From Bacteroidota bacterium (GTDB lineage Bacteria; Bacteroidota; Bacteroidia; AKYH767-A; OLB10), in contig JADJPB010000017.1 in NCBI GenBank assembly GCA_016713445.1, positions 46,617 through 110,616 on the forward strand: DNA of 64,000 bases. The letters are read 5' to 3'. Both the position numbers and the translations under genes were made by a program. Under the pieces are notes generated by a model. It ran no database searches and was not told the DNA's origin. It saw only the letters and a list, made by a program, of their open reading frames with translations. Below are positions 9,579-21,900 of the stretch, piece by piece; within the stretch, counting starts at the first letter, position 1, and every line of letters begins with the position of its first letter.

Positions 9579-10669
9579 AGGTTTTGCAGGTCTCCACACC
9601 TAAAAGCTGGCGGGGAGGTGAGCAGCAAGCCGCTTATCTGGCTCGTGCATTGAAGGAGATGAAAGTGAATGTCTCTATAATGACACCCTTTCATTCAGCA
9701 CTCTCTTCGCGTATGTTGGAAGATGGAATCTCTGTAATTAATTTTGATTCACGCGGATTGTTAGATTTAAGTTTAGCTAAAAAAATTGCTAACGTTTGTA
9801 AGAAAGAAGAATTTGATTTGATTCATACACACGATTCACATGCACACAGCGCTGCAGTATTGTCGGCAGCAGTATTTGGAAATAAAACTCCCATCGTGGT
9901 GAGTAGAAGAGTTGATTTTGCTGTTTCCTCTAATTTATTTTCGAAGTGGAAGTATAATCATGAAGCGATAAAAAAAATTGTTTGTGTTTCTGAAGTGATT
10001 TCAAAAATTACAGCCCCTTCAATTCGCGATCAAAGTAAATTAGCTGTAGTTCATTCAGGAATTAATACGTCGCAATATGATTTTATTCCTTCTGGAAATT
10101 TGTTGAAAAACGAATTGAATCTTGCTACAGACACATTACTAGTCGGAAATCTTAGCGCACTCGCTGATCATAAGGATTTTCCTACTTTTTTAAAAGTGGC
10201 TAAAAAAGTAGCCGATGAAAATCCAATGGTGCATTTTGTCATTGCAGGTTCGGGTGACGAAAAGGAATTAATTGAAAAATTTATTGAAGAAAATAATTTG
10301 TCTTCTCGAATTCATTTAATCGGATTTAGAAAAGATATTACCAAGGTGATGAAGTCCTTGGATGTATTTTTAATTACTTCTAAAACAGAAGGATTAGGCA
10401 CTATAGTATTGGAAGCTTTTGCTGCCGGGATTCCAGTCGTAGCAACTCATGCGGGCGGAATTCCGGAATTGGTGAGTGATCAGGTAACAGGATTGTTGAG
10501 AGAGGTGGGTGATGTGGAGGGATTGACGAATGCCGTACATCTAATTCTTTCGAATCATGAGTTGAGAAATAATCTTAGCAACAATGCTAAAATTAAGGTG
10601 CAGGGATTTTCGTTTTTAGCAACGGCACAAAAGACATTGAGTATTTATCAAGAAATTGTGAAGCAATAA
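9575..10669 (+). CDS. Glycosyltransferase family 4
   Basis: A 364-residue GT-B enzyme. The N-terminus has MKVLQVSTPKSWRGGEQQAA, the glycine-rich acceptor-side loop. The C-terminal nucleotide-sugar domain carries FLITSKTEGLGTIVLEAFAA followed by GIPVVATHAGGIPELV, with the E-x7-E-like arrangement of GT4 retaining enzymes. It starts inside the stop codon of the repaired GT2 gene and its own stop is followed directly by the uvrC start. With the GT2 enzyme it likely builds a cell-surface glycan or LPS core. No membrane segment is seen. Confidence 0.88.
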   Translation: MKVLQVSTPKSWRGGEQQAAYLARALKEMKVNVSIMTPFHSALSSRMLEDGISVINFDSRGLLDLSLAKKIANVCKKEEFDLIHTHDSHAHSAAVLSAAVFGNKTPIVVSRRVDFAVSSNLFSKWKYNHEAIKKIVCVSEVISKITAPSIRDQSKLAVVHSGINTSQYDFIPSGNLLKNELNLATDTLLVGNLSALADHKDFPTFLKVAKKVADENPMVHFVIAGSGDEKELIEKFIEENNLSSRIHLIGFRKDITKVMKSLDVFLITSKTEGLGTIVLEAFAAGIPVVATHAGGIPELVSDQVTGLLREVGDVEGLTNAVHLILSNHELRNNLSNNAKIKVQGFSFLATAQKTLSIYQEIVKQ

Positions 10670-12474
10670 TTGGCGACCGATAATCTCCATATTAAACAAA
10701 TTGTTACTTCGTTACCCGATACCCCAGGTGTGTATCAGTTTTATAACGAGGAGATGGGATTGTTGTACATCGGAAAAGCTAAAAATTTAAAACGAAGAGT
10801 AAGCAGTTATTTTAATAAGAATCATAATAGCAATCGCATTAGCATGATGGTGCGACAAATTGCAGATATTAAAACAATTTTAGTCGAAACGGAATACGAT
10901 GCTTTGCTGCTCGAGAATAATCTCATCAAGAAATATCAACCTCGCTATAACGTGAGCTTGAAGGATGATAAAACGTATCCATGGATAGTTATTAAGAAAG
11001 AGGATTTTCCACGCGTTTTTATTCGCGTCGGAAAATTAATGATGGTAGCACCTATTATGGGCCTTATGCTTCCGTGACTATGATTCAAACGATGTTAGAT
11101 CTCATCAACAAATTGTACAAGCTCAGAACCTGCAATTTAGTGTTGTCAAAGGAGAATATTGAGAAGAAGAAATTTCGTTTGTGTTTAGAATATCATGTGG
11201 GAAATTGCTTAGGACCTTGTGAAAATTTGCAGTCGAAAGAAAATTATGATGCAACTATCACAGGCATCAAGGATATATTAAAGGGAAATATCAATACGGT
11301 TATTTCGCATTTGGATGGACAGATGAAGGAACATGCTGCGAAGCATGAATTTGAAGAGGCTCAATTGACGAAAGAGAAGCTTGAAATTTTGGAGAAGTAT
11401 AAGGGAAGAAGTGTCATTGTACATCCTACCATTCATAATGTAGATGTTTACTCTTATGTGGATGAATTAAATTCAGCATTTGTCAATTACATGAAGGTGA
11501 TGAGCGGCGCTATTGTGCAATCATTTACGTTGGAGTTAAAAAAGAAATTGGATGAAACACCAGCTGAATTATTAAGCCTCGCTATTGCGGAACTGCGTCA
11601 GCGGTATGAAGGCGACGCGAAGGAAGTCTTAGTGCCCTTTGAACCCGAATTAGAAATCCCAGGCGTTCAATTTGTAGTTCCCAAAATCGGTGACAAGAAA
11701 AAACTTCTCGATCTCAGCGAAAAGAACGTGCGCTATTTTATGAAAGATAAGATGGAGCAGGCAGACAAACTCAATCCGGAACATCGCATCGAACGATTAA
11801 TGACGGTGATGCAAAAAGAGCTACGACTTACTGAAAAGCCTTATCATATCGAGTGTTTTGACAATTCCAATTTTCAAGGGGATTATGCTGTAGCGGCAAT
11901 GAGTGTTTTCAAAAACGGTCGACCTTCAAAGAGCGATTACCGTCATTTTAATATCAAGACGGTTGTTGGTCCTGATGATTTTGCAAGTATGGAAGAGGTG
12001 ATTTACCGAAGGTATAAACGCATGAAGGAAGAGAATCTACCTTTCCCGCAACTCATCGTTATTGATGGCGGTAAAGGGCAATTGTCAGCAGCGTTAACCA
12101 GCTTAGAAAAGTTAGAGTTGCGTGGAAAAATTAGCATCATCGGTATCGCAAAAAAGTTAGAAGAAATATATTTTCCGGGCGATTCACTTCCGCTCTATCT
12201 AGATAAAAAAAGTGAAACCTTGAAAATTATTCAGCAATTGCGTGATGAAGTGCATCGTTTTGGAATTACCCATCATCGTAACAAACGAAGCAAAGGCGTA
12301 ATCAAAACCGAACTCAGCGACATCAAAGGAATCGGCGAAGCCACCACAGAAACTTTACTGAAGCATTTTCGATCGGTTAAAAGAATCAAAGACGCCAAGT
12401 TGGATGAGCTCACCGCAGTAATTGGAACCGCAAAAGCTAAAATAGTACAGGAGTATTTTAAAAAGGCAGAGTAG
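10670..12474 (+). CDS. uvrC: Excinuclease ABC subunit C (frameshifted as sequenced)
   Basis: UvrC makes the two incisions around DNA lesions in nucleotide excision repair, with UvrA and UvrB. Residues 1-~95 hold the GIY-YIG nuclease (TPGVYQFYN ... LLYIGKAKNLKRRVSSY). The UVR helix pair (HEFEEAQLTKEKLEIL) binds UvrB. The RNase H-like domain shows ECFDNSNFQGDYAVAAMSVF and LIVIDGGKGQLSAAL, and the helix-hairpin-helix is at the end (LSDIKGIGEATTETLLKHF). The frame breaks after RVFIRVGK; adding one A to the A4 run at 11032-11035 gives GKINDGSTYYGPYASV, the conserved family sequence. The start is a TTG directly after the preceding stop, with no in-frame ATG nearby. Confidence 0.93.
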
Positions 12475-12530
12475 TCTTTGATATCATTTATAGTGATAAA
12501 GAAAATCAGTTTAAACACTATAAACTCGAA

Positions 12531-12595
12531 AGGTCACTAGAGAACACTAAGGTAAAATCTCTTGTGCACTTTAGTGACCTTAGTGCCTTAGTGTT
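12531..12595. terminator. Interleaved inverted repeats between convergent genes
   Basis: AGGTCACTA (12531-12539) pairs with TAGTGACCT (12572-12580), and AACACTAAGG (12543-12552) pairs with CCTTAGTGTT (12586-12595). The two pairs interleave, so only one hairpin, or a pseudoknot, can form at a time. It lies between the ends of uvrC and the minus-strand gene at 12618, so a bidirectional terminator is likely. Confidence 0.5.
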
Positions 12596-12617
12596 AAAAC
12601 TGTAAACACTAATTGAA

Positions 12618-14156
12618 CTAGTATTTCAATACCTTCCTTTGCACTTTATCTTTCTCCGTAGTTAAAGAAACAATATAAACCCCAGCTGTAATTCCATTCA
12701 TCCCAATCTCACCCGTAAAATACCCTCCCGCTATCACATCCACTTTCCGCTCATACACCACTCTCCCCTCCATATCAAACAACCGCAACACCCCGCTCTT
12801 CCCTTTTAACTTCGACGCATTCACATGAATCATATTCCACTCGGGATTGTACCAAGCTTGAAAGAACACATCATTTTTTACATCATTTTCGGTTAGGCCT
12901 ACCGTTAGTGTATCGCAAGGTGAGCCTACCCAGGGACCAAGTTCGTAATTCGGATTATGGGGTAAGCCTCGATATGTACGATGACCTCCTAATGGAAATG
13001 AGAATAATTGAAAATCACAAGCCGCACCAATGCTATCCGGATAATTGATAACTGTTAAATTTGAATTAACCACATTGTAAAAGTTTTGTGTATATGGATA
13101 GCCACTACCTGGCAAATTTGTCCATGCACCTATATATATTTTACCATCTGGAGCAAGTTTCATCATCGCCACTGAGGCACTATCCATAATAGTACCTATC
13201 TGAGTTTTAGATGCAGCGATATTTGTTGCCTGCAAGTCATATTGGTATATATAGGCTTCGTCGATTGCTAAAAAGCTTAGTATATATAAAAATCGATCAT
13301 TCGGAGAAAAACATGCACTTGCATAGCCTTTAAACGGTCCAGTGGTACTCGGTAATTCTATATTCAACGGACTCGAAATTATGCCAGTGCATCGATCAAA
13401 ATCGTAGAGCTCAATAAGGTTTCCTATATCGCATTCTGCAAACTTAGTCCCATCTGAATTAAATACAATATCGCCACCATTTGAAGCTCTCATCGTTCCA
13501 ACATTTTGAACTGGGTGAGCATAAATACCTGTAGAGTCAACAAGGTAAACGTAGAATGCATTATCATAAGCTGCATTTGGATAATCCCATTTTCTTGTCA
13601 CTAGCCACCAATCTTTTCCGTTTCCATGTTTAACGGCCATCAATGCATCTTTGGTTGACACCGGGTCTAACATTACATTTTTCTGTGTAACCACTCCAAG
13701 ACCATTATTCAGTTTCATATCAACGATACAATAATACAATCCAAAATAAGGCCCAGTTACACCTGCTAAAAAAACGTAAAACGTGCTATCCGTTACAGAT
13801 TTTGGAACTATGAGAATATCGTGATACCAACCTTGACAGATTAATGAGTCGCCATTCATCATCATTTGATGGTTTCGACTAATTAACTTACCTCGCTTTT
13901 TCAAGGAACTATTATAGGCTACGGCATTAGTTGAAGATCCATAAAATAGCAAACTATCCTGAACATCTGCTATAGTAACTGATGCTGTTAAATATGATTC
14001 ATTAATCGTAAAATACGTAACTGGATTAGTAAAAATCACGCCCGTACTATCTCCAAAACACCATACTTTATTGGAGTATTGAGCAATAGCAGTACCCCAG
14101 TTTAAAAGTAATGTGGTAAGACATAGTATACTATTTACAATGATTGCCCTCTTCAT
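12618..14156 (-). CDS. Secreted T9SS cargo protein, tandem paralogue A
   Basis: A 512-residue protein with a signal peptide ending near GTAIAQ. The body has strands such as WLVTRKWDYPNAAYDN, SPNDRFLYILSFLAIDEAYI and KLAPDGKIYIGAW, with WD40- or lactonase-like wording that suggests a beta-propeller. A conserved piece RTYRGLPHNPNYELGPWVGS ... CDTLTVGL precedes the C-terminal type IX sorting domain (GVLRLFDMEGRVVYERKVDV ... GVYIVSLTTEKDKVQRK). It is closely related to the next gene upstream (14362-15902) and more distantly to the gene at 58537. No catalytic residues are evident; function unknown. Confidence 0.85.
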   Translation of the reverse strand: MKRAIIVNSILCLTTLLLNWGTAIAQYSNKVWCFGDSTGVIFTNPVTYFTINESYLTASVTIADVQDSLLFYGSSTNAVAYNSSLKKRGKLISRNHQMMMNGDSLICQGWYHDILIVPKSVTDSTFYVFLAGVTGPYFGLYYCIVDMKLNNGLGVVTQKNVMLDPVSTKDALMAVKHGNGKDWWLVTRKWDYPNAAYDNAFYVYLVDSTGIYAHPVQNVGTMRASNGGDIVFNSDGTKFAECDIGNLIELYDFDRCTGIISSPLNIELPSTTGPFKGYASACFSPNDRFLYILSFLAIDEAYIYQYDLQATNIAASKTQIGTIMDSASVAMMKLAPDGKIYIGAWTNLPGSGYPYTQNFYNVVNSNLTVINYPDSIGAACDFQLFSFPLGGHRTYRGLPHNPNYELGPWVGSPCDTLTVGLTENDVKNDVFFQAWYNPEWNMIHVNASKLKGKSGVLRLFDMEGRVVYERKVDVIAGGYFTGEIGMNGITAGVYIVSLTTEKDKVQRKVLKY

Positions 14157-14361
14157 TCTAGTTTAATTAATTTTTGCAATAATTTTCTCCATCACTGTAT
14201 TGTAATGTTACGAAATAAATCCCAGGATTCAAGCTACAGGCTACAAGCTTCAAGTTTTTTTCGCGACGAAATAATTCTAACTACGAAAAGTATTAATCAG
14301 ACCTAGCGCCCGCTGCGCCTCCCCTGCGCTCCCCGCGGTTAAGTTGTCAGTATTTTATGAG

Positions 14362-15902
14362 TTAGAATTTAAAAACTTTTACCTGTACTTTATCCTTCTC
14401 GGTCGTTAAAGAAACTATATAAACCCCACTAGCCACACCATTCAAATTTATTTCCGAAGTAAAATACCCACCCTGCACTACATCCACTTTCTTCTCATAA
14501 ACCACTCTCCCCTCCACATCAAACAACCTTAACACCCCACTTTCCCCTTTCAACTTCGACGCATTCACATGAATCATATTCCACTCGTGATTGTACCAGG
14601 CTTGGAAGAATACATCCTCTTTTTGGTTGTTTTCGGTAAGGCCTACCGTTAGTGTATCGCATGGTTAACCTATCCACGCACCCATTTCGTAATTTGGGTT
14701 ATGAGGTAAACCTCTATAAGTACGGTGGCCTCCTAATGGAAATGAAAATAATTGAAAATCACAGGCGGAGCCTAGACTATCTGGTTGATTGATTACTGTT
14801 AAGGCTGTATTGACCGGATTATAATGGCCAACTGGATATGGGTAAGCATTCCCAACATACCTTGACCAAGAACTTATATAGATTTTGTTATCAGGACCCA
14901 ATTTCATCATAACCGCCGAAGCAGAATCTTGAATTGTACCTACTACAAGTTTTGAATTAGGAATACTACTTGCCGTTAAATCAAATTGGAAAATTGTTGC
15001 ATCAGCAATGCTCAAATTACTGAATACATACAAAAACCGATCATTTGGTGAAAAACACAAACTAAAATAATACTTATAGGGTCCTCCACTTGTGTTTGGT
15101 AATTCAATATTCACAGAATTAGAAATTGTACCTGTGCAGCGATCAAAATCATAAAGTTCAATAAGATTGCCTAAATCTGAAACTGCCATTTTCGTCCCAT
15201 CAGAATTAAAACTTATTTCACCTCCATTAGAAGTCCGCATAGTTCCAACGGATTGAACAGGCAATACACTAATACCTAATGAATCTACTAAATATACATA
15301 AAACTCGTTGTTATAACTTTGACTTACATTGTCCCAGTGCCGTGTAACTAACCACCAGTCCTTGCCATTACCGTGTTTTACAGCCATTAATCCATCATTC
15401 AATGGACTAGAATCAATTTGAATATTCTTTTGGGTTACTTCTCCTAATCCATTTTGCAATTTTAAATCAACTATACTATAATACAAACCATAATGAGGCC
15501 CAGATACACCTGCTAAAAAAACGTAAAATGTACTATCCGTTACAGATTTTGGAACTATTAGAATATCGTGATACCACCCTAGGCAGATCAAAGAGTCTCC
15601 ATTCTGCATAGTCTGATGAAGCTTATTCTTTAATCGTCCGTTTTTCTTCCAACCATTGATATAAGCAACCGGATGGACAGATGATCCATAGAACAATAAA
15701 CTATCTTGTGCATCAGCAATGGAAACCGATGCGGATAAACTAGATTCACCTGTACTAAAATACGAAACTGGATTAGTAAAAATCACACCCGCACTATCAC
15801 CAAAACACCATACTTTGTTGGAATATTGACATTGACCAGCTTGATTATTAAATAAAAAATGGTTATAATGACATAAATTAAATTTCTATATTTTTTAAGC
15901 AT
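14362..15902 (-). pseudogene. Secreted T9SS cargo protein, tandem paralogue B, interrupted twice
   Basis: Closely related to paralogue A along its length (SYFSTGESSLSASVSIADAQDSLLFYGSS; HRTYRGLPHNPNYEMGAWIG). Two lesions are visible. First, an in-frame TAA at 14665-14667 sits where paralogue A has TCA (Ser) just before PCDTLTVGL; the same frame stays open beyond it to the sorting domain and stop at 14362. Second, the signal peptide starting at ATG 15902 (MLKKYRNLIYVIITIF) is in another frame. Adding one base to the A6 run at 15854-15859 joins it to LFNNQAGQCQYSNKVWCFGD. The ATG lies two bases after the stop of the giant upstream gene, so the two were probably cotranscribed. The nonsense codon is not explained by an indel, so true decay is possible. 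Confidence 0.75.
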
Positions 15903-15904
15903 CT

Positions 15905-18900
15905 CTAATTTGATTTTACCAATTTCCTCTGTATTTTCAGTCCATCACTAAAGTTAAAAACCATAATATAAAAACCATTTTTTAACTGACTTAGGTTTAA
16001 ATAATTAATTGGTGCATGTGTAGAAACAATTCTTCCGGCTTGATCAATTATCTGAATATTAACCATATTTTCAAAGTCTGAACACTCAATGTAAATATTA
16101 CCCGTTGTTGGATTCGGTTGTATTCGGATTTCTCTTTCACTATTTTCACTCAATTCATTTTTGATCCGACTACTATTTAATATTTCATCTTCTATTTCTA
16201 ACTTGAGCATTGCCCGTGCTAAAAACACCGCTTTCCCTCCAAGTAAATAATTTAAGCTTGCAATTTCGAATAATACAGAACTATCTGCAGCACTATATAA
16301 AGAATCCTGAATTTTACGACTTAAATAAATATTTAACACCGTTTTTAAATAGGATTCATAGTCATTTGCTGGGCTTAAGTTTTCAACCATTTCAAATGCC
16401 TGATCTAACTCATTGCTTTTAGAAAGTTTTATGATGCGATTATATTTGCCTATATTACTCGTATCCAATTTTTCGAAGGATTCATGATATATCTCATCGT
16501 CTTCACCACCATTGAGTCGATTGGTATCATTACTAATAAACTCATAAAAAGAACCTTTATGTGCATATTCAAATTGTGTTGCATATTCCCCTTCAAACCG
16601 CATTGAATCATAAGCAACATTAGAGTATCCCATTTGTCGTATGTTAATCCAAATATCCGTTAAGCAGGCGGGACCAAGTTCATCCGCATTTGGTATAATA
16701 AATATAGATGGAATAGCTTGGCCTAAATTGTCAACCGGAGCGTGAGAATTACTAAAGACAGATAATCCATCATGATACCAAGAGATTTGATTAATTGAAT
16801 ATCCATCTACCCGAAAATCACTGGAGGAATTCCAATCATTTTCATAACTTGTTCCATTGGTTGAATTCGGATTTCCCTGAAATTGCCCAATGTTAGCACC
16901 TGCACCCGCTCCCAGTCCTAATTCTATTCCATGTTCAAAGTCGATGAAGTAATTTCGTTTCATGGTAGCTTGTCCATTGTCGCCAATATAATGGATTCCA
17001 AGTCCCATATTCGTTAGAGTATTGCAATTGACGGTAGGTACATTACTTTCATTTACTCGGATACCTGAATATTGATAGAATAAATCCTGATCAAGACTTT
17101 CGGCAGTGATTACATTAGAAGAAACATCGCAATCTGAAGAATTTGTAACTTGGATGCCACAAAATGAACTATAATTATCTCTATCAGGATGAATATAAAT
17201 AGCATTTGAACTTATTTTATAATTACCTGCGTTGTACAAATTAATACCTATACGGCTATGCCAGGAATTGACACTAGCATCACCAATAAAATTATTTTCA
17301 ATCTTTCCTTGATAGGTTAAATTGTATGGGATTTGATTTATTATTGAAATTGCCGTTGCATTATAACTTACTTGATTACTTCCCCATATCGCATCATAAA
17401 AATAATTTTCATCTATGGTAACATTACTAGCTTCTCCAATATCGTACATTGCAATTCCTTTTATGAAATCATAAAATTTATTCTCGTTAAAAATTGAAAT
17501 ATTATTATTCATTGTACCTTCAATGCTAATGCAGGAGCGTAAAATTGCACCTGCTGTAGCAGTTCCATTGTTTAAACCAAATATGTTTTTTTCAATACTA
17601 TAATTCATATCCCCAATGCCAGCAATTCCATTTACCGAGTTATAGAAATTACAACGTCCATTTGAGGAGCCATTTCCAACTTGAATACTACGATCTGAAA
17701 AATCGTAATCTGATTCAGAATAAAAAGCATAGCCAAATGTAGGTGTGGTTCCATCATCCCAAATATCATGGAAGTCACTGTTTAATAATTTAACACTGCT
17801 ATTTTTACTTTTTATTCCGTAAATTGAGTTTTCAAAGGTATTCGATTCTGCAGTTACAGATGAATTTTTACCAATATTAACTAAATCAACATCATCTAAA
17901 ACGATAGCTGCAATTTTGCTTTCTCCTAAATGTGGAGCAATAAGTCCTGCGCCGCTACTGGTAAAGTTACATCCAAAAATTGTATTTGAATTTGAATTTC
18001 CTTTTTGATTCACGATTTCCAAATCTACAAAACAATTATTGAAGGTAACTCCTTCAATATTGAAAATTGATTCCCTAGTTAAATACACTGCCGTTTCTGC
18101 ATTTTCAACTAAATTAGTACTTATAAATTCAATTGCTGGTGAGTTGCGATCTCCTCTTTTGTCAAGAACAATGCCTCGCCACATATTTGTTCCGCAAGAA
18201 GTTAAAGTACAATTTTCTAATACTAATTTTCTTCCACTCATAACATTTATCCAAGCATTTTCGCCCAAGCTTAATGTTAAATTCTTCAACGTTAAATCCA
18301 TTCCATCCAAATCTGGTGGGTCCATATCATCTGTATCAATATCGTAAGGGATTCTAAATTCTCCATCGATAAATAGTGTTGGATTGCCAGAGACTCCATC
18401 AACTGTAAGTTCCCGGCGGTTGTTTACACCACCCACATATGAAAATGTGCAGGTAGAACAACTTGTCATATTTATTGCTGCTGGCAAATTGCCAACATGA
18501 TTGTAATACTCATTATGTAATTGATTTGTATTAGGAATAAACATTTCGATTGGCTGCAAATGAACACTACTACCAGCACTACAACATGAAATTACATTTA
18601 CAATTATTTCGTCTGTGACAATACAATTATTAACTTCTAAATTTAATTGAAAGGTGTTAGTACCTAACGAGGGGGTTACTATTAAGGTTGGATCTCCTGA
18701 ATTTCCCGGAAGCCAATCAAAACCTGGTGTGCCAGTAATCTCGAAAACTGGTATTATTTCTATTTCAGTATTTTCGCAAATAGTAATGTCATTTCCTAAA
18801 CTTAAATGTGCAACTGGCACTTCAATTATTACTTCAGCATGGCTCCAACACTGCCCATCGGTAACATACACTCCGTACGTGGTGGTACGTTTTGGTGCTA

Positions 18901-21900
18901 CATCTATACTCCAACACATGGGGGAGGGAGAGCTAGCACATAGATTTGATACAATTCCATAATCTGGTGTCCATAGAAAAGAATAAGGCAAGTTATTGTT
19001 TCCACCTGCTCCTTGATCAAAGCTTGCAGAAAGAGTGATGGCTGTACCGCCAGGACAATAATCAGTAGATGTTGCATTCAATACCAAATTGGAAATATCG
19101 TCATGAACGGTAATATCAATTGGATCACACCCTGTACAAGGGTCAATGGAATAGGTTTGCGTATTGGATACGCTTCCAGCTACTACCGAATATATGTATC
19201 GGTTGCCTATGTTTTCGATAAAAGTAAAAGTTAATGGACCACTTGAGGTTGGTAATCCACTTAAAGTTTCATTGCTTTCTACCACCAAGGTAGTTGAACT
19301 TCCGCTGCAAATTTCATCGTCTGTTAAGCGCACATTTCTAATAGAATTTCCACTAGTGTTTTGATCAATTATAAGCATCGAAAGTAGTGGCATTTCTAAT
19401 TTATTTGAAGTATTAGAATACCATGGGTTATTATTAATAAATAATTCATAGGGTGTAGGCATATCAGCACCATCACCTAAGATTGCATGGTTATTTTCAT
19501 CATTGTACATGCTCATAACAACAGCATTTAAGTCCGTCGCAATAAGTCCTGGATGAATACCTTGTACATCAATTTCATATCGATTACTCGATAAATTAAG
19601 GATGATTGTTTTTAAAAAGCCGTTGGCATCTTCAAAAGTCCAACCATAAATTTCAGCATAATTTGCATTTCCATCTAAATCTTCAGCTCCGGGAAAATCC
19701 AGTGGTGTTGCATTTACTGCATGACGCATTGCGGCAGCTACTCCATCAAGTGCAGTACCTAATGCTGTTTTTTCTGCAATACGAGTAGGATTTAAATTAA
19801 GGTCACCATGGCAACCTACTTCATCAAATGCATTACCAGATTCAAATATGTTTCCGAATTTAGCGCCAGAAAGCATGGTATGCGAAATAATTTTTGTGAT
19901 TTCGGGCGTCTCTAGATATTTTAAGGCAAGTGTTGCACCTAATAAACCATGTGCCCACGTTCCAGTTCGATTGTCATTGTCGTCGTCTAAATTAAACTCA
20001 GTGATCCAAATTTCCTTGGGTGAGAAAGATGTATTAAACTGTTGAATTTTTAATAACTCCTTTGCTTGCAAGTCCGATATATGTTCAAATGGCTGCAGCA
20101 AAAAGTGCTCGATACCACTTGCCATTAAATCACCACCACAAGGATCACTTGCTTTTCCTTCATTGATATAATCATGCAGTGTGATTGCATTTACATCATT
20201 AGCTACTTTTAGTCTTTCTAGAACTTGATCCAACCAACTACGTTGTCTTCCAAAGTTATTATCTTTTGAAATGGCACCAACAATTGCAATTTCAGTATTT
20301 AGAAAATTCGGTATATTTTTTATGTCACTTGCCCATTGTAGAGCCATATCCATATAATCGTTTACAGATGGGAAAATTTCCTTGTAATATTCATCATTCA
20401 AATAAAATTCATTCCCAAGTTCAATGTATCTTAATGGCAAGTTATTTTCATTAAGACTATAAAATGCTGCTAGTTCGTGAAAATAGGTTGAAGACAGCAT
20501 GTTCATAGCGATAATGGGTCGGCACGCTACTTTTTCTAAATTCAACTTCAAATGATCATATCTGTTTCCCAATCTTTGCATTGGAAGTTTATAAGCGTTT
20601 TTGTCGTAAAACCAATTGAAAGGCAAATCACGTTCAATGAGAGGGTAATTGGTTCTCCAATCGGAAAAATTGGACAATGTTCCAGCTGGAATACGCATTA
20701 AAGTAACTTGTTTATCACTAAAAAATTTCTTGTCATTAGAAATATTATTATCCCAACTATTTAGTATCTCCCATGATTGTAGTGGATTACCAGCAACATC
20801 AGAGGCAAAGGTATTACTACCATTATACCCAAAAATATCTTCAGGAATCGTCCTTTCTAAAGCAGTAACTCTGGTTGGTTTAGTTGGAATAGAGGGTCTC
20901 ATACTCGCTAAAGTCACTTTTGAAAAAGAAGATAATGTTGACGAGCTCCAGAAGGATCCAAATTTTGCATTTCCGCTAATTGAAGCACGTCCTTTATCGA
21001 TCCATTTTGCTCCAATCCAACTCGCCAAGACTAAACCACTAGTGTCATATACACCACACCCCAAACTGTCCCAATAAAGTTTTACGCTCACATTAGAGGT
21101 TCCTGCTAATCGCTTTATATCCCAATATTGGCATCTGGAAATATAAGTCAATGAAGTGTCAGCACTATCACTTTCATTATGAAATTCATTTCTATAAATA
21201 ACACTAAAGGCATCAGTACTATTTGATGGTGCTGATATTTCTAAAGGGTAATGATGCCCTTCATCGCCCACTGGAAAAACAAAAGCGGTATTCCCAATTT
21301 TCTTTACCGTACCATCAACAAAACTTTGGTTACTGGCACCGGTGGTAGTCGCGGTTGCTTTTAAAGTGATGATGGTGTCGGTATAAATGATGCCACTAGT
21401 GAGTTGTAATAAACTATCGATAGTGATGGGCTGGTTGAGAGTGACAATGCCACCCGCTTTGTCGACAATTATTTTATTAAAATTTAATGTACTGGTACCG
21501 CCACCAAACTCTTGATTTTGCTCACCTGCAAATTTTAAGGTTCCACCACTCGTATTAAAAGTAACATTGTTTCCATTTACACTGACATTTCCATTGTAAA
21601 TATTGGTTCCCGCATTGGCCGCTTGTATAGCTCCTGAGCCCGCATTGAAATAAACATCATTATTGTAGGTGTCGGCATTTTGGCTGGCTAATTTCACATA
21701 GGCGGTGGATGTATTTCCATTGGTAATGGTAACAACGCCATTGTAAACATTTGCTCCATCCCAAGTATTGTTTAAGGTGTGTCCTGTCTTAGTGAGCGAA
21801 GTACTATCACCAAAGGTTGTTGATTTAACAACCAGGTTAGGTGCAGTAAAATTTACTTTTCCTAAAAAATTATTAGAGTACACATTAAAAAGCACACTGC

